NCBI RefSeq assembly: GCF_002148795.1
Contig: NZ_MPOB01000002.1
Location: 124,001-188,000 of the forward strand
Direction: 5' to 3'
Origin: Oceanibaculum nanhaiense
GTDB lineage: Bacteria > Pseudomonadota > Alphaproteobacteria > Oceanibaculales > Oceanibaculaceae
Length of the DNA: 64,000 bases
A program made the translations under genes and the position numbers. Position 1 is the stretch's first letter. The number at the start of each line of letters is the position of its first letter. The notes beneath the pieces were generated by a model, which was not told the origin of the DNA, ran no database searches, and was given only the letters and a program-made list of their open reading frames with translations. Below, one piece after another: positions 51,319 through 59,388 of this stretch.

Positions 51319-51520
51319 CGGTCGAGGCCAGCACGGTGTAGGGGGAGATGCTGTCCGACCGCTCCTTGGCATAGATGGCGGCCGCCTTCAGCAGATCGCG
51401 CAGCACGATCTCCTTGTTGGCTTCCGCCTCCTCGGCCAGGAACAGCAGGCAGTTGGCGATGCCGCCCAGACTGTCGAGATCGGCGGCGGAATGGTTCAGA
51501 AGCTGGTCGCTGATACGCAT
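51308..51520 (-). CDS. small acidic protein between luxI and P450
   Basis: 70 residues, helical, acidic: 'DLDSLGGIANCLLFLAEEAE' and 'EIVLRDLLKAAAIYAKERSD'. No family was recognised. GGGAGA precedes the ATG and the 3' end overlaps the P450 start, so the two are translationally coupled. It starts 37 nt after luxI. A chaperone, adaptor or regulator of the P450 is conceivable but unsupported. Confidence 0.75.
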   Translation of the reverse strand: MRISDQLLNHSAADLDSLGGIANCLLFLAEEAEANKEIVLRDLLKAAAIYAKERSDSISPYTVLASTDGD

Positions 51521-51557
51521 GATCGTCTCCCTGGGTTTTGCTCGGTTTTGGCTGAAA

Positions 51558-52280
51558 TCAGCCGATTGCGTTCCGCGATGGCGTGGCGGCCGGTTTATGC
51601 GCCGGGGCCAGCATGTCCACCGGTGTGTTGACGGGCACCACACCCGCCGGCGTGCTGATCGGCTGGCGTGCCCAGCGCGCCGCTGCCCGCCGCGCCGCCG
51701 CATGGTTTTCCGCATTTGTGTCCAGATAGCCGGCGACGCAATCCTCGACGCCGATGCGCATCGGCCCGGCGGTGCGGTGGCACTCGAAGCCCAGCACATG
51801 CAGCAGCCGCTCGAACTGCACATCGGTCACGCAGGTGACCCGGCGGATGCCGTCCTCCGCGCAGAGCGCGAACAGGCGGCCCAGCAGGGCGGCGGTGATG
51901 CGTACTGTCTCGGTGCGGAAAGGGCTGTCGGGTTCGGTGGGGATGATCGCCAGCCGGCTGATCTCCCACAGGCCGGGGCCACGCATCAGGGTGCCCCCGG
52001 CGGCGGCCGTCGCCATCAGGTCGGGGAAGCAGCTGTCCAGCAGGTGCGGGCGGTCCGTTGGCAGCAGCCGGAAGCAGCCGACCAGCGTGCCGTCATCCTC
52101 CAGCGCGGCGGCATAAAGCGTGCCGGCCCCGTCGAAGCGGTCGATCTCGCGACCGCTCTCCAGCGGCAGGTTCCAGCCGCGCAGATCGTTGAAATAGCGG
52201 GCGCGGAGCCGGAACATCGCGTCCAGAAGCCCGTCCCCGAAAGCTTCGCCACCTGTCGGCCGATTGACCAGAATCCGCAC
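51558..52280 (-). CDS. luxI: LuxI-family acyl-homoserine-lactone synthase
   Basis: 240 residues. The family residues are in place: Arg/Phe/Trp in 'FRLRARYFNDLRGWNLP', Asp47 and Asp50 in 'EIDRFD', Arg71 in 'VGCFRLLPTDRPHLL', and Glu106/Arg109 in 'LWEISRLAI'. It makes an N-acyl-homoserine lactone from AdoMet and an acyl carrier. The C-terminal 45 residues are an unusual low-complexity extension rich in Ala, Pro and Thr. luxR lies upstream on the same strand with a lux-box-like palindrome between. Confidence 0.92.
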   Translation of the reverse strand: MRILVNRPTGGEAFGDGLLDAMFRLRARYFNDLRGWNLPLESGREIDRFDGAGTLYAAALEDDGTLVGCFRLLPTDRPHLLDSCFPDLMATAAAGGTLMRGPGLWEISRLAIIPTEPDSPFRTETVRITAALLGRLFALCAEDGIRRVTCVTDVQFERLLHVLGFECHRTAGPMRIGVEDCVAGYLDTNAENHAAARRAAARWARQPISTPAGVVPVNTPVDMLAPAHKPAATPSRNAIG

Positions 52281-52337
52281 GTTCGTTCCCTTTCCCTGTT
52301 AGGGGAAAGGTGGCGGCGCGGGGCCTGTGCGGACTAG

Positions 52338-52353
52338 CTGGACAATTGTCTAG
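52338..52353. promoter_or_regulatory. lux-box-like palindrome upstream of luxI
   Basis: CTGGACAATTGTCTAG, arms of 8 with one mismatch around a perfect GACAATTGTC core, centred about 65 bp upstream of the luxI start. Size and place fit a LuxR-type binding site. Confidence 0.65.
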
Positions 52354-52370
52354 GGGTGGTGGTCGGGCGG

Positions 52371-52389
52371 TCTAAACCGGTGGTTTAGA
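52371..52389. promoter_or_regulatory. second perfect palindrome overlapping the luxR stop
   Basis: TCTAAACC-GGT-GGTTTAGA, 8-bp perfect arms. It contains the luxR stop codon (52385-52387). It lacks a following T-run on the minus strand, so it is more likely a binding site than a terminator. Confidence 0.5.
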
Positions 52390-53176
52390 CCATGCGGTAG
52401 CCCTTGCTGCCGGTCAGTCCCGGCGGCTCCAGCAGGCCGAGATAGACCAGCTTGGCGATGGCATGGGGGGTGGAAAACACATCCAGCTTGGCGTGCGTGT
52501 TGTAGAGATGGAATTTCACCGTGTGCGGCGTGACCTTCAGGATGCCGGCGATTTCCTCGCGGGTCTTGCCGGCGGCGGCCCATTTCATCACTTCCAGCTC
52601 GCGGGCCGTCAGTTTCAGCGTCTCGATCTGGGCCGGGTCGTTGCCGATGCGCTGGCGCAGCGTCATGTGGAAATGGTTGGCGACCAGCGTGCAATCCCGC
52701 AGCAGGGCGGTATCGTCGAGCGGCCGGGCCGGGGTCTCCGGATCGGCGACGAAGGTGACCATGCCATATTCGCCGCTGACGCCGTAGATCGGCACCGAAA
52801 TGCCGCGGTCGATACCGGCGTCGATGGCATCGTGCAGCAGCCGGCTCACCTCGGCAGCGGCCTCGGGCTCATAAGCGCGCACGTCCCAGCTCAAGGGCTG
52901 GCGCGTCGCGTTGCAGGCCGCGATCACCGGGTCGATGCGGGCCAGCTGCCCGCCCTGATAATGGGCGACCCAGTCATCCGGATAATCGCAGAGGATCAGC
53001 GGTGTCTCGGCGAAACCGCCGGGTCCCGGCAGGCTGGATGGCACCAGCCTGGCACTGATGTAGAAGATACGCTCGAATCCCATGGTGCGGGCGATGGTCT
53101 GGAGATGCGTCTTGAACTCCCCCGCCTCGCTCAACCCATGCAGATCGATCAGCCGCTGCTGCAGTAAATGGTCCAT
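52385..53176 (-). CDS. luxR: LuxR-family quorum-sensing regulator
   Basis: 263 residues. An N-terminal autoinducer-binding domain ('TMGFERIFYIS', 'DWVAHYQGGQLARIDPVIAA', 'QPLSWDVRAY', 'DRGISVPIYGVSGEYGMVTF') is joined to a GerE-type DNA-binding domain ('LTARELEVMKWAAAGKTREE', 'VTPHTVKFHLYNTHAKLDV'). Trp, Tyr and Asp of the lactone pocket are kept. It should respond to the product of the adjacent luxI and bind the palindromes between the genes. It is upstream of luxI on the same strand. Confidence 0.92.
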   Translation of the reverse strand: MDHLLQQRLIDLHGLSEAGEFKTHLQTIARTMGFERIFYISARLVPSSLPGPGGFAETPLILCDYPDDWVAHYQGGQLARIDPVIAACNATRQPLSWDVRAYEPEAAAEVSRLLHDAIDAGIDRGISVPIYGVSGEYGMVTFVADPETPARPLDDTALLRDCTLVANHFHMTLRQRIGNDPAQIETLKLTARELEVMKWAAAGKTREEIAGILKVTPHTVKFHLYNTHAKLDVFSTPHAIAKLVYLGLLEPPGLTGSKGYRMV

Positions 53177-53310
53177 TCGCCGCCCCTTCCGGCCGGCCTT
53201 GCAAGTCTTTCCTCAATGCTCGCAGAGACATTGAGGGCAGCTCGCTTTGGAGGCTTGGCGGAACGCCAGCTTTCGCATTCCGCGACGCGCCTCTTCGGCA
53301 CCGGCTCATT

Positions 53311-53327
53311 GTTCCTTTATTTGGAAC
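53311..53327. promoter_or_regulatory. palindrome upstream of luxR
   Basis: GTTCC-TTTATTT-GGAAC in the 243-bp gap between luxR and the creatininase gene, the most AT-rich spot of the gap. Possible binding site in the luxR promoter; unlike the two palindromes near luxI in sequence. Confidence 0.35.
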
Positions 53328-53419
53328 GAGTATAAGCGGCTCCGCCGGAAATGCCTAACATGCAACTGCATGATGGGTATGCTATCGGATACCCCCTTGG
53401 GCGCTTCCGGCGGGCAGGA

Positions 53420-54169
53420 TCAGTCGAGCGTCAGGAAGCGGCGGTAATCCTCGATCACGTCGCCGGCCGAGGCCTCGATCAGCCGGTGGCCGTGCTCCGG
53501 CCTTGCCAGCGTCGGGTCGGACCCGATGCGCCCGTCGGGATAGAGCTTGCGGTAATCGTCGGCATCGGCGAAGGCGCGCGGTGCGCGGCCGGCCTGCTTC
53601 ATGTCCTTCTTCTTGATCGCCTCGGGATAGGCGGCCTGCGTCACCGACACCTCGCTGGCGGTGGCGTGCGCGCCATCCTTGTCGCCATAAAGTTCCTTGG
53701 ACAGCGCCTGCACCCCCGGCGTGTCCCACCAGTTCTTCAGCACGCAACGCACCTGCGGCCGGTTGGATCCGGGCATGGCCATGCTGTAATCGGCATAGAT
53801 TTCCGCGAAGGCGGCGCCGATGGTGGCGATGTTGCCGCCATGGCCGTTCAGGAAATAGAACCGCTCGAAGCCGTTGCGCGCCAGCGAGGCGACATAATCC
53901 TTGATGACGGCGATCAGCGTCGTCGGGCGCAGCGTGACCGAGCCGGAGAAGCCCAGATGATGCTGCGCGTTGCCGATCGAGATGGTCGGGCCGACCAGCG
54001 CGCCGGTGCGGTCGCCCACCGCCTTGGCGATCACCTCGGGGCAGATCGCATCGGTGCCGATCAGCCCGTTCGGGCCGTGCTGTTCGGTGGAGCCGATGGG
54101 GATGATGATGCCCTTGGAGGTGGCGAGGTAGCTATCCACCTCTTCCCAGGTGCTCAGATGCAGCTGCAT
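53420..54169 (-). CDS. creatininase-family amidohydrolase
   Basis: 249 residues. 'IIIPIGSTEQHGPNGLIGTD' supplies Glu, His and Asp of the metal site, 'FYFLNGHGGNIATIGAAFAE' the second His region, and 'AHATASEVSVTQAAYPEAI' the Glu that bridges. Family members hydrolyse creatinine or other small amides, or mature mycofactocin. AAGGA precedes ATG 54169. No partner gene fixes the substrate. Confidence 0.88.
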   Translation of the reverse strand: MQLHLSTWEEVDSYLATSKGIIIPIGSTEQHGPNGLIGTDAICPEVIAKAVGDRTGALVGPTISIGNAQHHLGFSGSVTLRPTTLIAVIKDYVASLARNGFERFYFLNGHGGNIATIGAAFAEIYADYSMAMPGSNRPQVRCVLKNWWDTPGVQALSKELYGDKDGAHATASEVSVTQAAYPEAIKKKDMKQAGRAPRAFADADDYRKLYPDGRIGSDPTLARPEHGHRLIEASAGDVIEDYRRFLTLD

Positions 54170-54300
54170 GCCGGTCAATCCTTCCGTGCCGTAGAGATAT
54201 CGGTATGGCCGATACTCTGGCACGGGGATATCAGCCTGTCAGCCGGCAGCGGCGCAGACCGGCAATGCAGCGTCAAAGCATGGAAACTGCGGGAGAAGCC

Positions 54301-54804
54301 TCAGGCCTCGCCGACCGTGTCCAGCATCGCCGCGTCGATCGCCTCGACGGCGGTCTTGCCGCCCCACAGCACGAACTGGAAGGCCGGGTAGAAGCGCTCG
54401 CACTCGGTGACCGCGACATCCACCAGATCCTCGACCTGCTCGACCGTGGCGCCGCGCGCGCCGCGCAACGGCACGGTATGGCGGAACATCGGCATCCCGT
54501 CCTCCGAACAGAGGTCGAAATGGCCGAGCCACAGCCGCTCGTTGGCCAGGGCCAGCAGGTTGCAGATTTCCGTGCGCTTGCCGGCACCCACCTTGGCGTC
54601 GAACACGCAGGAAAAATGCAGGGCGCTCATCTCGCCACGCCAGACGAAGAACAGGTGATAGTCGCACCAGCGGCCGGAAATCTCGACCGCCAGCTCATCC
54701 TCGCGTGACCGGTCGAAGGCCCACTCATTGGCCTCCACCAACTCTTCGATCAAATCGAGCGGATTGACGATGGCAGCTTCGTCAGAGGTCTCTATCTCGA
54801 GCAT
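54301..54804 (-). CDS. YbjN-domain protein
   Basis: 167 residues of the YbjN family: 'PLDLIEELVEANEWAFDRSR', 'CDYHLFFVWRGEMSALHFSC', 'LLALANERLWLGHFDLCSED' and 'FYPAFQFVLWGGKTAVEAID'. The fold resembles type III secretion chaperones; the role in alphaproteobacteria is unknown. A very strong AAGGAGGTG stands before the ATG, suggesting high expression. Confidence 0.88.
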   Translation of the reverse strand: MLEIETSDEAAIVNPLDLIEELVEANEWAFDRSREDELAVEISGRWCDYHLFFVWRGEMSALHFSCVFDAKVGAGKRTEICNLLALANERLWLGHFDLCSEDGMPMFRHTVPLRGARGATVEQVEDLVDVAVTECERFYPAFQFVLWGGKTAVEAIDAAMLDTVGEA

Positions 54805-54994
54805 TGGACCTGCACCTCCTTGGCAGGAAGGGTTGCTGTGCAGGGTTGGTGTGGTTCCAATCGCGCCCAACATCTGGTGGGGCTATGGCCTTATCACCAC
54901 CACGACCTGTAGCCTGCCAAATGCATATCGGCGACGCAACACAAGATTTCGTGTCACTCGCTAAATTATCGTGACGATCTGGTATGGGGGCGGG

Positions 54995-55351
54995 TCAGCT
55001 GGCCGGCGTCGGGCGCTTCGGACGGCGGCGGGGCGCACCTGGGGCCGTACCCGTGGCCGGGCCCGTTGCGGCAGGCTTGGCCGGTTTCGCGGCGGGCTTC
55101 GCCATCTTGGCAAGCTGGCCCTCCAGCGCTGCCAGGCGCGCGGCCAGCTCCTCATTTTCCGTCCGTGCCTTTTCCGCCATCATCCGCACCACCTCGAACT
55201 CCTCGCGGGTGACGAGGTCCATCTCGTGCAGCACGCGCTCCATCTGCTGGCGGAACAGCGCTTCCATCTCGCCGCGAATACCCGCAGCGGCGCCGAGCGC
55301 GCCGCTGGCGAGCCTGGCCATATCCTCGAACAGGCGGTTCTGGGACTGCAT
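54995..55351 (-). CDS. ubiK: ubiquinone biosynthesis accessory factor UbiK
   Basis: 118 residues of the BMFP/YqiC family: 'FEDMARLASGALGAAAGIRG', 'LFRQQMERVLHEMDLVTREE' and 'VVRMMAEKARTENEELAARL', ending in a coiled coil and a basic Ala-Pro-Lys tail. It forms trimers and aids the Ubi complex in ubiquinone synthesis. AGGAG lies 7 nt before ATG 55351. Upstream is a triple 13-mer repeat. Confidence 0.85.
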   Translation of the reverse strand: MQSQNRLFEDMARLASGALGAAAGIRGEMEALFRQQMERVLHEMDLVTREEFEVVRMMAEKARTENEELAARLAALEGQLAKMAKPAAKPAKPAATGPATGTAPGAPRRRPKRPTPAS

Positions 55352-55364
55352 CGTCATGCTCCTC

Positions 55365-55402
55365 GGGTGGTGTCCTAGGGTGGTGTCCTGGGGCGGTGTC
55401 TG
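55365..55402. repeat. threefold 13-mer upstream of ubiK
   Basis: GGGTGGTGTCCT at 55365-55376 and 55378-55389, with a third diverged copy GGGCGGTGTC at 55391-55400. Lies between the divergent ubiK and hldD starts. Confidence 0.85.
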
Positions 55403-55524
55403 GCCATTGCCGGGGCGGCTCGCTTGCCGCTCCCCTCCTTGGCAACTATAACTCGCCAAACGAAAGATCAACACCCAGAGTGCGATCTCTGGCCCGCGAC
55501 AAAAGGTTTCGGAAAGGTCTGCCC

Positions 55525-56508
55525 ATGATCGTCGTCACCGGCGGCGCCGGCTTCATCGGTTCCAATCTCGTCGCTGCCCTGGAGGCGGCGGGCCAGCGCG
55601 ATCTCGTGGTCTGTGACTGGCTGGGCCGTGACGAGAAGTGGCGCAACATCGCCAAACGCGACCTCGCCGACCTGATCGCGCCGGAAGAACTGTTCGATTT
55701 TCTGGATGCGCGCCGGGGCACCATCGAGACGATCTTCCATATGGGCGCCATCTCCGCCACCACGGAAACCGACGCCGATCTGATCGCCCGCACCAATATC
55801 GAGCTGCCGCAGCGCCTGTGGCACTGGTGTGCGGGCAACGGCGCGCGGCTGATCTATGCCTCCTCGGCCGCCACCTATGGCGACGGGTCGGCGGGATTCG
55901 AGGACAGTATGGGCGCGGCCGGCCTTGCGCGCCTGCACCCGCTGAACGCCTATGGCTGGAGCAAGCTGGCCTTCGACCGGCGGGTCGCCCGCTTTGTCGA
56001 ACAGGCGGCCAAGCCGCCGCAATGGGCGGGCCTCCGCTTCTTCAACGTCTATGGCCCGAACGAGTATCACAAGGGCGGGCAGATGAGCGTGGTGCCGCAG
56101 ATCTATAACCGCGTCGCGGCGGGACAGGCGGCACGGCTGTTCCGCTCGCACCACCCGGATTACGAGGATGGCGGCCAGCTGCGCGACTTCATCGCGGTCG
56201 AGGATTGCGTCGATGTGATGCTGTGGCTGCACGGCAACCCGACGGTCAGCGGGCTGTTCAATTGCGGCACCGGGGCGGCGCGCAGCTTCCGCGATCTCGC
56301 CGAAGCGGTGTTCCAGGCGCTGGGGCAGAGCCCGAATATCGAGTATGTCGATACGCCCGAGGCGATCCGCGCCAAATACCAGTATTTCACGCAGGCCGAC
56401 ATGGCGAAGCTGCGCCGGGCCGGCTATGACCGGCAGTTCACCGCGCTGGAGGCGGGGGTTTCCCGCTATGTGCTGGATTATCTCGCCGCCGAAGATCCGT
56501 ACCGCTAG
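55525..56508 (+). CDS. hldD: ADP-L-glycero-D-manno-heptose-6-epimerase
   Basis: 327 residues of the extended SDR family. 'VTGGAGFIGSNLVAALEAAG' binds NADP, 'YASSAATYGDG' and 'YGWSKLAFDR' hold the catalytic Ser/Tyr/Lys, and 'RFFNVYGPNEYHKG' with 'MSVVPQIYNRV' are typical for the heptose epimerase. It supplies the heptose precursor of the lipopolysaccharide core. GGAAAGG stands before the ATG. The stop codon is duplicated (CGCTAGGCC at 56503 and 56516). Confidence 0.92.
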   Translation: MIVVTGGAGFIGSNLVAALEAAGQRDLVVCDWLGRDEKWRNIAKRDLADLIAPEELFDFLDARRGTIETIFHMGAISATTETDADLIARTNIELPQRLWHWCAGNGARLIYASSAATYGDGSAGFEDSMGAAGLARLHPLNAYGWSKLAFDRRVARFVEQAAKPPQWAGLRFFNVYGPNEYHKGGQMSVVPQIYNRVAAGQAARLFRSHHPDYEDGGQLRDFIAVEDCVDVMLWLHGNPTVSGLFNCGTGAARSFRDLAEAVFQALGQSPNIEYVDTPEAIRAKYQYFTQADMAKLRRAGYDRQFTALEAGVSRYVLDYLAAEDPYR

Positions 56509-56544
56509 GCCGTATCGCTAGGCCCCACTGCCAGGAGTGTTCCC

Positions 56545-57357
56545 GTGTTCACCTTTCCCGCCATCGATCCGGTCGCGCTGGAGCTTGGCCCCATCGTCAT
56601 CCGCTGGTACGCGCTGGCCTATATCGTCGGGCTGATCGGCGGCTGGCGCTATGCGCTGCTGCTGGCCAGGCGGGAGCCGGTGCGGTTCGAGCCGCAGCTG
56701 CTGGACGATTTCGTGGTCTGGGCGACGCTGGGCGTGGTGATTGGCGGGCGGCTTGGCTATGTGCTGTTCTACCGGCCGGACTATTACATCACCGATCCGC
56801 TGCAGATCCTGATGGTCTGGAAGGGCGGCATGGCCTTCCATGGCGGGCTGCTGGGCGTCCTCGCCGCCACCTTCCTGTTCGCGCGCAGATACAAGGTGCC
56901 GCTGCTGTCGCTGGCCGACATCGTCTGCGCCGCCGCCCCCATCGGGCTGTTCTTCGGCCGCATCGCCAATTTCATCAATGGCGAGTTGTATGGCCGCGTG
57001 ACCGATGCTGCGCTGGGCATGGTGTTTCCGCATGGCGGGCCGCTGCCGCGCCATCCCAGCCAGCTCTATCAGGCCGGCCTCGAAGGGCTGGCGCTGTTCG
57101 TGCTGATGGCGGTGCTGATCTTCGGCTTCAACGCCAAGAACCGGCCGGGCCTGCTGGCGGGTGCCTTCTTCGCTGGCTATGGCGTGGCGCGCTGCATCGG
57201 CGAATTCTTCCGCGAGCCGGACGCTTTCCTGGGTTTCCTGTGGTTCGGCGCGACCATGGGGCAGCTGCTCTCCCTGCCGATGATCCTGCTCGGGCTGTAT
57301 CTCGTCCGCCGGGCGCTGGCTGTCGAACCGTCCGGCGATACGCCAAAGCGGACATGA
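56545..57357 (+). CDS. lgt: prolipoprotein diacylglyceryl transferase
   Basis: 270 residues, seven hydrophobic segments. Signature 'GRIANFINGELYGRVTDAAL' and 'MAFHGGLLGVLAATFLF', 'RHPSQLYQAGLEG' are complete. It attaches diacylglycerol to the lipobox cysteine of lipoproteins, such as the two encoded in this window. GTG start with AGGAG. Its TGA overlaps the ATG of the next gene. Confidence 0.95.
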   Translation: MFTFPAIDPVALELGPIVIRWYALAYIVGLIGGWRYALLLARREPVRFEPQLLDDFVVWATLGVVIGGRLGYVLFYRPDYYITDPLQILMVWKGGMAFHGGLLGVLAATFLFARRYKVPLLSLADIVCAAAPIGLFFGRIANFINGELYGRVTDAALGMVFPHGGPLPRHPSQLYQAGLEGLALFVLMAVLIFGFNAKNRPGLLAGAFFAGYGVARCIGEFFREPDAFLGFLWFGATMGQLLSLPMILLGLYLVRRALAVEPSGDTPKRT

Positions 57358-58463
57358 GTCCGCTGGCCAATCCCCTGGCCGACCTGCTGGCCAGGCGCAT
57401 CGCCGCCAACGGGCCGATCACGGTCGCCGACTATATGGCCGAGGCGCTGGGCCATCCGGTGCATGGCTATTACCGCAGCCGCGACCCGCTGGGGGCGGCG
57501 GGCGACTTCACCACCGCGCCGGAAATCAGCCAGATGTTCGGCGAGCTGATCGGCCTGTGGGCCGCCGTGATCTGGCAGCAGATGGGCAGCCCCGACCCGG
57601 TGCGGCTGGTCGAGCTGGGGCCGGGGCGCGGCACGCTGATGGCGGATTTCCTGCGCGCCGCGCGCATGGTGCCGGGCTTCAAACAGGCGATCCGCCTGCA
57701 TCTGGTGGAAACCAGCCAGCCCTTGCGCGACCGGCAGAAACAGGCGCTGGAAGCATTCGGCGTGCCGGTCGCGTGGCATGACGACGTCGCCTCGGTGCCG
57801 GACGGGCCGATGATCCTCGTCGCCAACGAATTCTTCGACGCGCTGCCGATCCGCCAGTTGCAGCGCCTGCCGGATGGCTGGCACGAAAGGCTGGTCGATC
57901 TCGATGAGGCAGGGACGGGCTTCCGCTTCGTGGTCTCGCCGGGGCGCTCCTCGGGGGCGGCGCTGCTTGACCCCGGCGTGCGGGACAATGCCCCCGCCGG
58001 CGCTATCGCGGAAATCTGCCCGGCAGGATTCGCCATAGCCGCCGCCATCGGCGCGCGGCTGAAACAGCAGGGCGGGGCGGCGCTGCTGATCGATTACGGC
58101 ACGGCACGGAGTGCGCCGGGCGACAGTTTCCAGGCGCTGAAGGCGCATAAGTTCCACGATCCGCTGGCCGACCCTGGCGCGGCGGATCTGACCGCCCATG
58201 TCGATTTCCAGGCGCTGGCCCGCGCCGCCGTGGAGGCCGGTGCCGTGGCGCACGGGCCGGTCGGGCAGGGGGCTTTCCTGACGGCGCTGGGGATCGTGGC
58301 GCGCGCCGAAACCTTACGGCAATCTGGTGCGCGTGATGTCGATACGGCGCTGCGCCGCTTGATAGATGATCAGGAAATGGGCAGTCTGTTCAAACTATTG
58401 GCGTTGACCGGCCCGACCCTCGCTGGCTCCCTGCCTGGCCCGTTGCCGGGTTTCGAGGGCTGA
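57354..58463 (+). CDS. MidA/NDUFAF7-family SAM-dependent methyltransferase
   Basis: 369 residues. 'GDFTTAPEISQMFGELIGLW', the AdoMet loop 'LVELGPGRGTLMADFLRAAR', 'VANEFFDALPIRQLQ' and 'LLIDYGTARSAPGDSFQAL' match the family whose mitochondrial member methylates an arginine of a complex I subunit. In bacteria it may do the same for NDH-1. ATGA overlap with lgt shows co-translation. Confidence 0.9.
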   Translation: MSPLANPLADLLARRIAANGPITVADYMAEALGHPVHGYYRSRDPLGAAGDFTTAPEISQMFGELIGLWAAVIWQQMGSPDPVRLVELGPGRGTLMADFLRAARMVPGFKQAIRLHLVETSQPLRDRQKQALEAFGVPVAWHDDVASVPDGPMILVANEFFDALPIRQLQRLPDGWHERLVDLDEAGTGFRFVVSPGRSSGAALLDPGVRDNAPAGAIAEICPAGFAIAAAIGARLKQQGGAALLIDYGTARSAPGDSFQALKAHKFHDPLADPGAADLTAHVDFQALARAAVEAGAVAHGPVGQGAFLTALGIVARAETLRQSGARDVDTALRRLIDDQEMGSLFKLLALTGPTLAGSLPGPLPGFEG

Positions 58464-58506
58464 TCGGGCAACGGCGCGCCGGCTGGAATGTTGAAAGGCC
58501 GCCCGC

Positions 58507-59268
58507 TTGATCGTCCTGGACGAGCTGGAAATCCCCGGTATCCGCCACGCGTTTTTCACGCGGCGCGGCGGCGTTTCCGGCGGGCTGTACAGCTCGCTCA
58601 ATTGCGGGCTGGGGTCGGACGACAAGCCGCAGGACGTGATTTCCAACCGCACCCGCGCCATGGCGGCGCTCGACCTGCCGCTGGAAGGGCTGATCACCTG
58701 CCACCAGATTCACAGCGCCGAGGCGGTGACGGTGCACGAGGTCTGGGCGCCTGGCGACGGCCCGAAGGCGGACGCCATGGTCACCTCCGTGCCGGGCATC
58801 GCCCTTGGCGTGCTGACCGCCGATTGCGCGCCGGTGCTGCTGGTCGATCCCGACGCCAAGGTGATCGGCGCGGCGCATGCCGGCTGGAAGGGGGCGAAGG
58901 GCGGCGTGCTGGAGGCGACGGTGCGCGCGATGATCGAGCTGGGCGCCCGGCCGGACAATATCCTCGCCGCCATCGGCCCGTGCATCGGCGTGGAGTCCTA
59001 CGAGGTCGGCCCGGAATTCCCCACACCCTTCCTGGAGGAGGACCGCTCCAACGCGCTGTTCTTCTCGGCCGGCAGGACGGAAGGCAAGTTCATGTTCGAT
59101 CTTGGCGGCTATGTCGCGCGGCGGCTGTCGCGGCTGGCACTGGGCGAGGTGCTGCGGCTGGACCGCGATACCTGCGCCGATCCGGTGAATTTCTTCAGCT
59201 ACCGCCGCGCCTGCCTGACCGGCGAGAAGGATTATGGCCGTGCGCTGGCCGCCATCGCGCTGGTGTAG
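58507..59268 (+). CDS. pgeF: peptidoglycan editing factor PgeF (YfiH)
   Basis: 253 residues of the multicopper-oxidase-like YfiH family. Metal-binding His/Cys/His lie in 'TCHQIHSAEAV', 'GVLTADCAPVLLVD' and 'GAAHAGWKGAKGGVLEATVR'. The family removes wrongly built L-Ser muropeptides and also has laccase-like activity. Start is TTG 58507 with AAAGG 8 nt upstream. It follows midA by 43 nt. Confidence 0.9.
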   Translation: MIVLDELEIPGIRHAFFTRRGGVSGGLYSSLNCGLGSDDKPQDVISNRTRAMAALDLPLEGLITCHQIHSAEAVTVHEVWAPGDGPKADAMVTSVPGIALGVLTADCAPVLLVDPDAKVIGAAHAGWKGAKGGVLEATVRAMIELGARPDNILAAIGPCIGVESYEVGPEFPTPFLEEDRSNALFFSAGRTEGKFMFDLGGYVARRLSRLALGEVLRLDRDTCADPVNFFSYRRACLTGEKDYGRALAAIALV

Positions 59269-59388
59269 AAGTCTTACGCAGCCGATTGAAGAGTCCGTCA
59301 TCCTGCGGTAGTTGTTTCATCCGCTTACAAGCGGGTCGCGGCGCTGTGCCGTGACCACCAACCTTTTTCTGCAAGAAGGATCAGGCCC

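Noticed and set aside
52371-52389. Intrinsic terminator of luxR
   Set aside because: The hairpin is perfect but the minus-strand sequence after it is CCGCCCGACC, with no T-run.
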